DNA of 64,000 nt, from assembly GCF_002953255.1 (NCBI RefSeq), contig NZ_CP026498.1:5134798-5198797 (forward strand). Direction: 5' to 3'. The stretch is from Streptomyces sp. CB01881 (GTDB taxonomy: Bacteria > Actinomycetota > Actinomycetes > Streptomycetales > Streptomycetaceae). Positions 39,739-47,941 of this stretch are shown in pieces; the stretch's first letter is position 1, and the number at the start of each line of letters is the position of its first letter. A program made the translations under genes and the position numbers. A model generated the notes under the pieces. That model worked only from the letters and a program-made list of their open reading frames with translations, was not told the origin of the DNA and ran no database searches.

Positions 39739-41870
39739 TTCTTGACCACCGGCCGGACCGGCGCCGCGGAGGCGTCGATCGCCGCCAGCGACCGCCGCAC
39801 CTGGTTGCGGTCCGTGGTGTACCAGAACTCCGGCATCGAGGACCGGAAGAAGCCGCCGTACCGCTTGGTCTCGACCCGCGGGTCCAGCACCGCCACCACG
39901 CCCCGGTCGTCCGCCGCGCGCACCAGGCGGCCCGCCCCCTGCGCCATCAGCAGCGCCGCATGGGTGGCCGCCACCGCCATGAAGCCGTTGCCGCCGCGCT
40001 GTTCGACGTCCTTCTGCCGGGCGCTCATCAGCGGGTCGTCCGGCCGCGGGAACGGGATCCGGTCCATCACCACCAGCTGGCAGGCCGATCCGGGCACGTC
40101 CACGCCCTGCCAGAGCGAGAGCGTGCCGAACAGGCAGGTGGTGGCGTCCGAGGCGAACTCCCGGATCAGCTCGCCCAGGGTGTCCTCGCCCTGGAGCAGG
40201 ATCCGGTTGTCCAGCCGCCCGCGCATCGCCTCGGCGGCCGCCTGGGCGCCGCGCATCGAGGAGAACAGCCCGAGCGTCCGCCCGCCGGCCGCGCCGATCA
40301 GCTCCGCCAGCTCGTCGAGCATGTCGGGGCGCTCCGGGTCCCGGCCCGGGTCGGCCAGGTGCCTGGCGACGTAGAGGATGCCCTGCTTGGGGTACTTGAA
40401 CGGCGAGCCGACGTCGATGCCCCGCCAGTGCGGCACCGGCTCGTCGCCGAAGTCCGCACCGGCCGCCGGGGTGTCCCCCGGCCCGCGCACGTCCGGCAGC
40501 CGGGCCTCCGAGGGCAGGCCGACCGAGGCGGCCACGCCGTTGAAGTCCCCGCCGAGCTTGAGGGTGGCCGAGGTGAGCACCACCGACCGCTCCTTGTACA
40601 GGCCCTCGCGCAGCAGCCCGGAGACGCTCAGCGGGGCGACCCGCAGCGAGGCGGTGCCCAGCCCGTACCGGTCGCTGCGCTCGATCCAGACCACGTCGTA
40701 CTCGGAGTCGGCGAGCAGCCGCTCGGCCGTCTCGTGCAGCGCCTCCGCCGAGGCCATCGCCTGCTTGCGCACCGCGTCCTCGTCGCTGAGCGCCTTGTCC
40801 CTGGTCTCGCCGAGCGAGGTGATCACCTGCCGGCTGGCGTCACGGATCGCGGTGACCGCGTACGCCAGGTACTCGGGCAGTTCCTCGACCCGGCCGGGCT
40901 GCGCGGTCTCCATCAGGCCGTGGTAGTTCTCCGCCGCACCCTGGAGGGCGTCCACGGCCTTCTCGTTGGCGAGCCGGGCGGCCCGCTTCACGGCCCGGTT
41001 GACCGCGCCGACGGTCAGCTCGGCGGTGGCCGCGCCGGTGACCCGGTTGACCAGCTCGTGCGCCTCGTCGACGATCAGCAGCCCGTGCTCCGGCAGCACC
41101 GGCGCACCCTCGATGGCGTCGATCGCCAGCATCGCGTGGTTGGTGACCACGACGTCCGCCAGCTTGGCCCGTTCGCGCGCCTTCTCGGCGAAGCACTCCT
41201 GACCGTACGCGCAGCGGGTGGCCCCCAGGCACTCCTTGGAGGTCACCGAGAGCTGGGCCCAGGCCTTGTCCGAGACGCCGGGGCTGAGGTCGTCCCGGTC
41301 ACCGGTCTCGGTCTCGTCGGCCCAGTCGCGCAGCCGCAGCACGTCCTTCCCGAGCTTGCCGGTGGGGCCGCCGAGCGCGTCCACCGGGTCGAACAGGCCC
41401 TCGCCCTCCTCGCTCGGGGTGCCCTCGTTGGCCCGGTGCAGGCAGAGGTAGTTGGAGCGGCCCTTGAGCATCGCGAACAGCGGGCGGCGGCGCAGCACCG
41501 GGTGCAGTGCCTCCACCGTGCGCGGCAAGTCCCGCTCGACCAGCTGGCGCTGGAGCGCCAGGGTGGCGGTGGCGACCACCACGCGGTCCCCGTGGGCGAG
41601 GGCCGGCACCAGGTAGGCCAGGGACTTTCCGGTGCCGGTGCCGGCCTGCACCAGGAGGTGCTCGCCGTGGTCGACGGCGTCGGCGACGGCCTCGGCCATC
41701 CGGACCTGGCCGGGGCGCTCGACACCGCCGACGGCCGCCACCGCGGCGTGCAGCAGCTCGGGGAGTCGGACCCGCGGGACGGCTGCCTCGGCGGCGTCGG
41801 CGGCGGCCGAATCGTCGGCGGCTTCCTCGGCGGCGTCGGCGGGGAGCTGGGATTCGGAGTCGTTCGTCAT
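39732..41870 (-). CDS. dinG: ATP-dependent DNA helicase DinG (XPD-like)
   Basis: A 712-aa superfamily 2 helicase. Motif I is QAGTGTGKSLAYL (about 74-86), the DEAH box is VDEAHEL, motif III is LTSATL, and motif VI QGAGRLVRAADDRG is near the C-terminus. Four Cys around residues 143-228 (YLCLHR, KECLGATRCAYGQECF) fit the iron-sulfur cluster of XPD/DinG enzymes. ATG 41870 begins an acidic Ala-rich leader of ~30 residues. DinG unwinds 5'-3' and clears R-loops or G-quadruplexes. It is convergent with lexA; I see no SOS box directly upstream, where the gene abuts the siderophore operon. Confidence 0.92.
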   Translation of the reverse strand: MTNDSESQLPADAAEEAADDSAAADAAEAAVPRVRLPELLHAAVAAVGGVERPGQVRMAEAVADAVDHGEHLLVQAGTGTGKSLAYLVPALAHGDRVVVATATLALQRQLVERDLPRTVEALHPVLRRRPLFAMLKGRSNYLCLHRANEGTPSEEGEGLFDPVDALGGPTGKLGKDVLRLRDWADETETGDRDDLSPGVSDKAWAQLSVTSKECLGATRCAYGQECFAEKARERAKLADVVVTNHAMLAIDAIEGAPVLPEHGLLIVDEAHELVNRVTGAATAELTVGAVNRAVKRAARLANEKAVDALQGAAENYHGLMETAQPGRVEELPEYLAYAVTAIRDASRQVITSLGETRDKALSDEDAVRKQAMASAEALHETAERLLADSEYDVVWIERSDRYGLGTASLRVAPLSVSGLLREGLYKERSVVLTSATLKLGGDFNGVAASVGLPSEARLPDVRGPGDTPAAGADFGDEPVPHWRGIDVGSPFKYPKQGILYVARHLADPGRDPERPDMLDELAELIGAAGGRTLGLFSSMRGAQAAAEAMRGRLDNRILLQGEDTLGELIREFASDATTCLFGTLSLWQGVDVPGSACQLVVMDRIPFPRPDDPLMSARQKDVEQRGGNGFMAVAATHAALLMAQGAGRLVRAADDRGVVAVLDPRVETKRYGGFFRSSMPEFWYTTDRNQVRRSLAAIDASAAPVRPVVKKG

Positions 41871-41882
41871 GACCCTCCCACC

Positions 41883-43709
41883 CTACGGGGCGGGGGTGAC
41901 AATCCGGTCGCGTTGCCCGGGGAGCCCGGCTGTCCCCTCCGGGGTGAGGGCGTTCGGGACGGTGCCGTGCCGGGCCGCGTGCGGGCGGTTCGGGCGGTCG
42001 CGGTAGCCGTCGAGGAGCAGCCGGTTGCGGTTGAGGCAAAGCCGGTCGATCCGGGGGCGGAACAGGTCGAAGACCGCGAACCGCTCCTTCAGCCCGGGGA
42101 AGCGCTCCTGGTAGCGGAGGACCTCGGCCCGCAGCAGCGCCCAGAACTCGGCCTCGGGCAGGCCGGTCTGCGCCTCCAGCAGCGGGGCGAGGTAGCGGAA
42201 GACGCCGATGAAGAGGCCGGAGTGGAGGAACTGGCAGAGGCCCTGCGGGTCCTCCCGCAGCAGTACCCCGGCCACGTCGGCGGGCAGCCCGCGCAGCTCG
42301 GGCAGGTCCTGGTCGCTGAGGTTGACGTCGTCGACGAAGTCCTTGACCGCCAGCCGGGCGGGGGCCTCGGAGGAGTCGAAGACCAGGATGGCGTTCTCGC
42401 CGTGCGGGGAGAAGACCAGGCCGTAGCGGTAGAGGAAGTGGAGCAGCGGCGGCAGCATGGCGGCGAACAGCCGGGCCGTCCAGGCGGTGGGGGTGAGGCC
42501 GGAGCGGGTGATCAGTTCGGCGGCCAGCGACCGGCCGTCGGCGCCGGTCTGCAGCAGGGCGGCCAGGGTGCGTCCGCGTTCGCCGGCGTCCAGGGCGGGG
42601 CCGAGCGGTTCGCGCCAGATCGCGCCCAGGAGCTCCTTGTACTGGTAGGGGGCCTCGGGCAGCTCGCGGTAGAGCGGGTGGTCGACGGTGACGGAGGCGA
42701 TCTCGCCGAGCAGCACCACCCGGCACTCGTCGCGCAGGAACGGGTCGGCGTCCCGGAGGCCGTGGATCCAGGCGGTGACGGCGGGGGCGGCGAGCGTGCG
42801 CTCGGTCGGGAGGCCGCGCCAGACCAGGGTGTTGAGGATGGCGAGCGGCAGTTTGACCGTGCAGCGGTCGGGGCGGCTCTGGTTGAAGAAGGAGCGGATG
42901 GACTGCTGGGGCAGCCGCAGGTCGCCGTCGGAGGGCAGCGGGACGATCTCGCCGGACGCGATCCACGGCGCGAACAGCGGGACGACGGTCTCGTCCCACT
43001 GCCAGGGGTGGACGGGCAGCAGCAGGTAGTCGTCGGTGTCCGGGCCGAGGGCGGCGCGCAGGGCCGCCGGGTCGTCGAGCTCGCGGGCGTACAGCTGCCC
43101 GGGCTCGGCGAGGCCGGGGACGCCGCGGTACTGGGCGAGCCGGCGGTGGACGGCGATCCAGGGCAGCGGCAGCGGGGTGCGCGCCTCCGGGGTCCAGCGG
43201 GCGGCGTCGGAGGCGGAGAAGCCGATCCGGCCCTTGTTGGGGACGATCCACGGGTGGCCGCCCTGCCGCCCCTCCAGTTCGGTGTGGCCGAGGTCGGCCA
43301 GTTCGGCGGCGGTGAGCGCGGTGGCGAGCTGGTGGGCGTCCGAGAGCAGGGTGGCGGTCAGCTCGCGCACCAGGTGGCCGGTGGTCTCGCCGCGCAGGCC
43401 GAGGGTGTGCCGGGCGTAGGGGAGGAAGCGCAGCGGGTCGAGGCCGTCCGGCCGGGAGCAGTGCACGGAGTCCTCGTCGACCTGCCAGCTGCCGTAGGCG
43501 CCGCGGCGGGCGGTGAAGCGGTACTCGGCCTCGGGCAGCAGGAGCAGGTACTCGCCGTCGGCGGCGCCGGCGACCGGGGCGATCAGCTCCTCGTAGGCGA
43601 ACTCGCCGAGCATCTTGGCCAGCAGCGCGCGGCCGGCCCGCTGCCAGTGCCCGGCGGTGAGCTGCGGGGGCAGGTAGAGCGACGGTTCAGCGGCCGGCGG
43701 TTGCGGCAC
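41883..43709 (-). CDS. IucA/IucC-family siderophore synthetase, type C (IucC-like)
   Basis: A 608-aa NRPS-independent siderophore (NIS) synthetase that adenylates a carboxylate and condenses it with a hydroxamate amine. The EGRQGGHPWIVPNKGRIGF segment (about 146-164) is the type C nucleotide-binding signature (GHP..PN.GR.GF). LPVHPWQWDE, RLPQQSIRSFFN, and the C-terminal FSPHGENAILV and KDFVDDVN complete the active site; LNRNRLLLDG is near the end. GTG 43709 has AGGAG 7 nt upstream and overlaps the hydroxylase stop by 23 bp. Type C enzymes perform the second condensation onto a citrate mono-amide. Product is inferred to be a citrate-hydroxamate. Confidence 0.9.
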   Translation of the reverse strand: MPQPPAAEPSLYLPPQLTAGHWQRAGRALLAKMLGEFAYEELIAPVAGAADGEYLLLLPEAEYRFTARRGAYGSWQVDEDSVHCSRPDGLDPLRFLPYARHTLGLRGETTGHLVRELTATLLSDAHQLATALTAAELADLGHTELEGRQGGHPWIVPNKGRIGFSASDAARWTPEARTPLPLPWIAVHRRLAQYRGVPGLAEPGQLYARELDDPAALRAALGPDTDDYLLLPVHPWQWDETVVPLFAPWIASGEIVPLPSDGDLRLPQQSIRSFFNQSRPDRCTVKLPLAILNTLVWRGLPTERTLAAPAVTAWIHGLRDADPFLRDECRVVLLGEIASVTVDHPLYRELPEAPYQYKELLGAIWREPLGPALDAGERGRTLAALLQTGADGRSLAAELITRSGLTPTAWTARLFAAMLPPLLHFLYRYGLVFSPHGENAILVFDSSEAPARLAVKDFVDDVNLSDQDLPELRGLPADVAGVLLREDPQGLCQFLHSGLFIGVFRYLAPLLEAQTGLPEAEFWALLRAEVLRYQERFPGLKERFAVFDLFRPRIDRLCLNRNRLLLDGYRDRPNRPHAARHGTVPNALTPEGTAGLPGQRDRIVTPAP

Positions 43710-45144
43710 GGGAGAGCTCCTGGGGGCGAGGGACGGTGGTGGCGGCGGGGCCGGTGGGCGGGGTGGTGGCGGCGGCCGGCTCCGGCGGGGCGAATCCGGT
43801 CCAGGCGGTGCGGGCGGGCAGTCGGTGGACGGTCCGGCCGGTGACGGCGTTGAGGATCACGGCGGCCCGGTGGGCGCCGAGGCCCAGGTCGGGGGTGCCG
43901 ACGCCGTGGGTGTGGAGTTCGGCGTTCTGCACGTACAGCCCGCCGGTGAGCTCGGGCCTGGTCGCGACGCGGTGGTCGAGGTCGACCCGGTAGCGCCCGG
44001 CGCCGTCCCAGTCGATCAGCCCGGCGAGCGGCTCCAGGGCGACCGGGCGGGCGGCCCGGTAGCCGGTGGCGAGCACCACGGCGTCGGTGCGCAGCACGTG
44101 CCCGGCCCCGGAGTCGGTGTGCCGGCAGCGGAGTTCGAGCCCGCCGCAGGGGCCGGGCCGGGCGTCGGTGACGGCGGTGCCGGGGGTGATCTCGACCGGG
44201 TCGGCGTCGATCGGGCGGCCGATGGTCCGCTCGTACAGGTGGTCGTGGATCTCGGCGAGGGTCTCGGCGCTGGCGGCCTTGTGCAGCTGCCACTGGGCCT
44301 CGACGAGGTGGTCGCGGACCGGCTCGGGGAGGCTGTGGAAGTAGCGGGTGTAGTCGGGGGTGAAGTGCTCCAGGCCGAGCTTGGAGTACTCCATGGGGGC
44401 GAGGGCCCTGCTCCGGGTGAGCCAGCGCAGCCGGACGCCGTCGTCGGCGTGGCGCCGCAGCAGGTCGAGGAAGACCTCGGCGCCGGACTGCCCGCTGCCG
44501 ACGACGGTGATGTCGCGGGCGCCGTTCAGGGCGCAGCGGCGGTCCAGGTAGTCGGCGGAGTGGAAGGCCCGCGGGTGGCCGGCCAGGCCGGCGAAGACCT
44601 CGGGGAGGACGGGCCGGGTGCCGACGCCGAGCGCGACGTTGCGGGCGCGGACCTCCTCGCGCCGCCCGGTGACGGCGTCCAGCAGTTCGGCCCGGTAGAA
44701 CCCGCCCTCCCAGTGCCCGCCGGTGCCGTGCCCGCCCGTGCCGTGCCCGCCCTCCCAGTGCAGGGCGGTGACCACGGTGGCAAACCGGCAGTTGGTGAGC
44801 CGCTCCGCCGCCCAGCGGCAGTAGTGGTCGTACTCCCGGCGGGGCAGTTGGAAGCGCTCGGCGAAGTAGAACGGGAAGAGCCGGTCCTGTTCGCGCAGGT
44901 AGTTGAGGAAGGACCAGCGGTTGGTCGGGTCGACCAGCGAGACCAGGTCGGCGAGGAAGGGCACCTGCATCCGGGCCCCGTCGACCAGCATCCCGGGGTG
45001 CCAGCGGAACTCCGGGCGCTGGTCGCAGAAGAGCGTGCGCAGGCCCGGGACGGGCTCGGCGAGCGCGGCGAGCGAGAGGTTGAACGGGCCGATGCCGACC
45101 CCGAGCAGGTCGTACGGCGCGGGCTGGGGTGCTGGGGTGTCCAT
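43687..45144 (-). CDS. L-lysine/ornithine (or diamine) N-monooxygenase, IucD family
   Basis: A 485-aa flavin-dependent N-hydroxylase. The FAD-binding GVGIGPFNLSLAAL is at about residues 16-29, LRTLFCDQRPEFRWHPGMLV follows, the NADPH-binding VVGSGQSGAEVFLDLL is near 215 and the ATGYRAARP motif near 363. It makes the N-hydroxy amine that becomes a hydroxamate iron ligand. Substrate (lysine, ornithine or cadaverine) cannot be decided from motifs. There is no PLP decarboxylase in the operon, which favours an amino acid as in aerobactin. A 10-residue run of His/Gly-Glu repeats (GGHGTGGHGTGGHWEGG) near 165 is an unusual insertion. It starts 15 bp after the acetyltransferase stop. Confidence 0.88.
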   Translation of the reverse strand: MDTPAPQPAPYDLLGVGIGPFNLSLAALAEPVPGLRTLFCDQRPEFRWHPGMLVDGARMQVPFLADLVSLVDPTNRWSFLNYLREQDRLFPFYFAERFQLPRREYDHYCRWAAERLTNCRFATVVTALHWEGGHGTGGHGTGGHWEGGFYRAELLDAVTGRREEVRARNVALGVGTRPVLPEVFAGLAGHPRAFHSADYLDRRCALNGARDITVVGSGQSGAEVFLDLLRRHADDGVRLRWLTRSRALAPMEYSKLGLEHFTPDYTRYFHSLPEPVRDHLVEAQWQLHKAASAETLAEIHDHLYERTIGRPIDADPVEITPGTAVTDARPGPCGGLELRCRHTDSGAGHVLRTDAVVLATGYRAARPVALEPLAGLIDWDGAGRYRVDLDHRVATRPELTGGLYVQNAELHTHGVGTPDLGLGAHRAAVILNAVTGRTVHRLPARTAWTGFAPPEPAAATTPPTGPAATTVPRPQELSRAATAGR

Positions 45145-45159
45145 GGGGTGGGCGGTGTC

Positions 45160-45780
45160 CTAGGCGGGGTCGGAGGGGGCGGGCACGGCGGGGTTCGCGG
45201 CGGGGCGGGGCGGTACGCGGTCGCGGACCATCAGGGCGGCCCGTTTGTCCGGCAGGTCGATTTCGGCCGTCGCCCGGAACCCGGCCCGTTCGAAGGCCCG
45301 GACGGAGCGCCGGTTCCGGACGTCGGGCTCGGCCACCACCCGCTCGCAGCGCGGCCGTTCCCGCAGGATGCGTTCGGCGAGCGCGGCGAGCAGGGTGGCG
45401 CCGAGGCCCCGTCCGCGGCGGTCGGCGGGGCCGAGCAGCAGGTGGACGCCGGTGTCGTCGGGCCGGGCGGGGTAGTGCCCGGCGAGCGGGTCGAGGTCGG
45501 CGCGGTAGATCTCCCAGTAGCTCATCGGGGTGCCGTCGAGCAGTCCGAGGCAGGGCGCGCTGCGGCCGTCGCCGTCGAGTTGGGCCCGGACGTGCCTCCC
45601 GGTGGTGGCGGGAGGGCCGGCGAGGTCCCAGAAGGCGGCGACGTCCGGGTCGTTCATCCACCCGGCGAGCAGGTCCAGGTCGGCCGGCAGCCGGACCGGG
45701 CGCAGCCGGAACTCCCCGGCTGCGGTGGGCATGGCGCCCCAGCCGGGGACGGAGCCGGCCAGGCTCACGGCGGGGGTCAC
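45160..45780 (-). CDS. GNAT acyltransferase, IucB-like (hydroxylamine acyl transfer)
   Basis: A 206-aa GNAT-fold enzyme of the siderophore type. Signature segments are LLAGWMNDPDVAAFWDLAGP (about 36-55), SYWEIYRAD, HLLLGPADRRGRGLGATLL (acyl-CoA loop) and RVVAEPDVRNRRSVRAFERA. These match IucB/RhbD-type N6-hydroxylysine acetyltransferases. GTG 45780 overlaps the IucA-like stop by 4 bp (GTGA); ATG 45732 is an alternative without a better ribosome-binding site. In the operon it should acylate the hydroxylamine made by the neighbouring monooxygenase, completing the hydroxamate before citrate coupling. Confidence 0.87.
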   Translation of the reverse strand: MTPAVSLAGSVPGWGAMPTAAGEFRLRPVRLPADLDLLAGWMNDPDVAAFWDLAGPPATTGRHVRAQLDGDGRSAPCLGLLDGTPMSYWEIYRADLDPLAGHYPARPDDTGVHLLLGPADRRGRGLGATLLAALAERILRERPRCERVVAEPDVRNRRSVRAFERAGFRATAEIDLPDKRAALMVRDRVPPRPAANPAVPAPSDPA

Positions 45781-47612
45781 GCGCCTGCCACCGGGTTGGG
45801 GATGTCGACGTAGACGGACTGGTTGGCGACCGGCCCGACCAGTTCGTCCATGCCGTTGATCCGGGTGAGCAGGTTGGCCTTGCAGGGCAGGGTGGTGGCG
45901 TCCAGCAGCAGGGCGGGCAGCGTGGAGCCGGTGGCCGCGACCCGGGGGCCGGCGAGGAAGCCGCGCAGCGCGGCCAGCAGCACCGCCTCGTCGGCCAGCC
46001 GCTGGGAGCCGAGGGCGCCGATCAGGCCGAGGACGTGGTTGATGCCGAGGTAGTAGGCGAAGTGGTGGTCGATCACGTCGTCGGCGAGGAAGGTGTCGCT
46101 CTGCGCGCCGAGTCCGGGCAACCGGCCGGTGAGCCGTTCGGCGGCGCTCTGCCGGTAGTAGAAGCCCTGGTTGTCGCGGTAGCGCCCGCCGACCGGCCAG
46201 CCCTCGGCGTCGAGCAGGACGAGGCTGTTCTGCTGGTGCGCCTCCAGCGCGATGCCGGCCTGCCCGTCGAGCCAGAGGACGGGTAGGACGACGGCGTCCA
46301 GGTAGCGCAGGAACCATTCGGCGGCCACGGTGGTGAGCGGGCGGCCGCAGCGGAGGGCGAGGGCGCGCAGCGTGTCGCCGAGCCGGGACGGCACGGTGTC
46401 GCCGGTGCCGAGCGGCTGTTCGGCGACCAGCCCGGCCACGCAGAGCGCGCGCTCGCCGGGGGCGAAGGGCTGGGCGCGGAGCACGGTGTCCAGGCCGCCC
46501 GGGTCACCGAGGGCGGGGTGGTCGACGCCGATCCACGCGGGGTCGCGGACGATGTCGAAGCCGGCGTGGGCGGCCCGCCACTCGGCGGCCAGTCCGCTCT
46601 CCAGCAGCCGGTGCATCTCCAGGCCGCGGTGCAGCTCCTTGCGGAGGTTCTCCCGGCGGGAGTTGGTGATCCGCAGGCCGAGCGAGAGCTTCAGCATCCA
46701 GGGTGTGCCGGGCCGGTAGACGGTGCGCACCGAGGAGGTGGGGTACCAGGGCGCGCCGGCCGGGCCGAGGTCGTGCAGCAGGCCGTCGGCGAGCAGGGCG
46801 GCGACGGCCGGGCGCAGCGCCAGCTCGCGGGCCTGCCAGGGGTGCAGCGGCAGGGCGGCGGTGCCGGGCGGCAGCGGGGCGCGGTCGCCGAGGAGTTGGG
46901 CGGTGATCCGGTCCGCGCTCTCGGTCAGCGCGGAGCCGGCGGCGAGGAGTTCGCGGTCGACGGCGTACCAGTGCAGCTGGAACGAGCCGTGCAGCTCCGG
47001 GGAGTAGGCGGCGCTCTGCGCGGGACCGAGGCCGTCGCGGCTCTTGGGGGTGGGGTGCAGCGGGTGGCCGAGGAGCAGGGACTGCTCGGTGGCGAGGAAG
47101 TGGGAGCCCTCCGGCCCGCCGGGGGCGGCGGCGATCCGGCGGTGGGCGAGGATGTCCGCGGTGCGGACGACGGAGTCGGCGACCCGGGCCGCGAGGTCGG
47201 CGACCTGGCCGGGGTCGGGGCGGGCGGCGGCCGCGGCGGCGAGCAGCGCGGCGGCGGTGACGGCGTCCACCGGGGCGTCGCAGGGGTCCCCCGGTGCGGC
47301 GGCCCCGCCGGCCGAGAGGGTGGCCGGGCCGAAGCGGTGCCAGCCGGCGGGCGACCAGTAGCGGACCGGGGCGCAGAGCCGGGCGGCGCCGCCGAGGACG
47401 GCGATCCGCAGCCGGCCGTCGGGGCCGGGCGTGGCGCCGGTCTCCCTGGCCCAGCACCGGAGCAGGGCTTCCAGGGCGGCCTGTTCGGCGGCGACGGCCG
47501 GGTCCGGGTGCAGCAGCGGGTCGGGCTGCCCCGCACCGGCCGCGGCGGGACGGGCCGGGGCCGGGCGGCGCGCCGGGCTGTGGGGCGGGGCTCCGGTGAG
47601 GGCGGTGCTCAA
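45777..47612 (-). CDS. IucA/IucC-family siderophore synthetase, type A (IucA-like)
   Basis: A 611-aa NIS synthetase. The segment FLATEQSLLLGHPLHPTPKSR (about 163-183) is the ATP-binding signature of type A/B enzymes. ALPLHPWQARELAL, YPTSSVRTVYRPGTPWMLKLSL, and LEAHQQNSLVLLD near the C-terminus are the remaining conserved blocks. Type A enzymes attach the first hydroxamate amine to citrate. The start is TTG 47612 with AAGGAG 5 nt upstream; upstream translation is unlike protein. It is the first gene of the four-gene operon; an iron box lies 78-96 bp upstream. Together with the type C enzyme, acyltransferase and hydroxylase it reproduces the aerobactin gene set. Confidence 0.9.
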   Translation of the reverse strand: MSTALTGAPPHSPARRPAPARPAAAGAGQPDPLLHPDPAVAAEQAALEALLRCWARETGATPGPDGRLRIAVLGGAARLCAPVRYWSPAGWHRFGPATLSAGGAAAPGDPCDAPVDAVTAAALLAAAAAARPDPGQVADLAARVADSVVRTADILAHRRIAAAPGGPEGSHFLATEQSLLLGHPLHPTPKSRDGLGPAQSAAYSPELHGSFQLHWYAVDRELLAAGSALTESADRITAQLLGDRAPLPPGTAALPLHPWQARELALRPAVAALLADGLLHDLGPAGAPWYPTSSVRTVYRPGTPWMLKLSLGLRITNSRRENLRKELHRGLEMHRLLESGLAAEWRAAHAGFDIVRDPAWIGVDHPALGDPGGLDTVLRAQPFAPGERALCVAGLVAEQPLGTGDTVPSRLGDTLRALALRCGRPLTTVAAEWFLRYLDAVVLPVLWLDGQAGIALEAHQQNSLVLLDAEGWPVGGRYRDNQGFYYRQSAAERLTGRLPGLGAQSDTFLADDVIDHHFAYYLGINHVLGLIGALGSQRLADEAVLLAALRGFLAGPRVAATGSTLPALLLDATTLPCKANLLTRINGMDELVGPVANQSVYVDIPNPVAGA

Positions 47613-47689
47613 GGCTGCTCCTTGGGGCGCGTGGGGTGCGGACGCGCGCGGGTGGTGGAGAGGGTCTGGCGGGCGCTCGCACCGTCGCG

Positions 47690-47708
47690 TCAGGTAAGGG
47701 TTACCTAT
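47690..47708. promoter_or_regulatory. Iron box (DmdR1/IdeR-type operator) of the siderophore operon
   Basis: TCAGGTAAGGGTTACCTAT is a 19-bp site with perfect AGGTAA/TTACCT arms. It agrees at 14 of 19 positions with the DmdR/IdeR iron-box consensus as I know it. Outer GTCAGG and CCTGAC extend the symmetry. Iron-dependent repression of the operon beginning at 47612 is expected. Confidence 0.8.
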
Positions 47709-47941
47709 CCCTGACGGGTGATCACAAGGACGGCTCACTCGTCCGGGTGAACAGCGGGGATTGTTCACCCCTGAGGTGGGAGGCCCTGCTGTGGCAACGA
47801 GCCGACCGGGGGTTCGTCACAGATCGGTGACCTCGGGTCAGTTCCGGAACCCGGGGGTCGGCCGGTGCCGTCCTGGTCGCCAGTGGCAGACTCCAGGGCG
47901 GCGAGCCGCCGCAACAGACCATCCAGGGGGAAGCGAACACC

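Noticed and set aside
39960..43844. 1294-codon open frame antisense to dinG and the IucC-like gene
   Set aside because: It spans two clear genes on the opposite strand and has no domain or ribosome-binding site.
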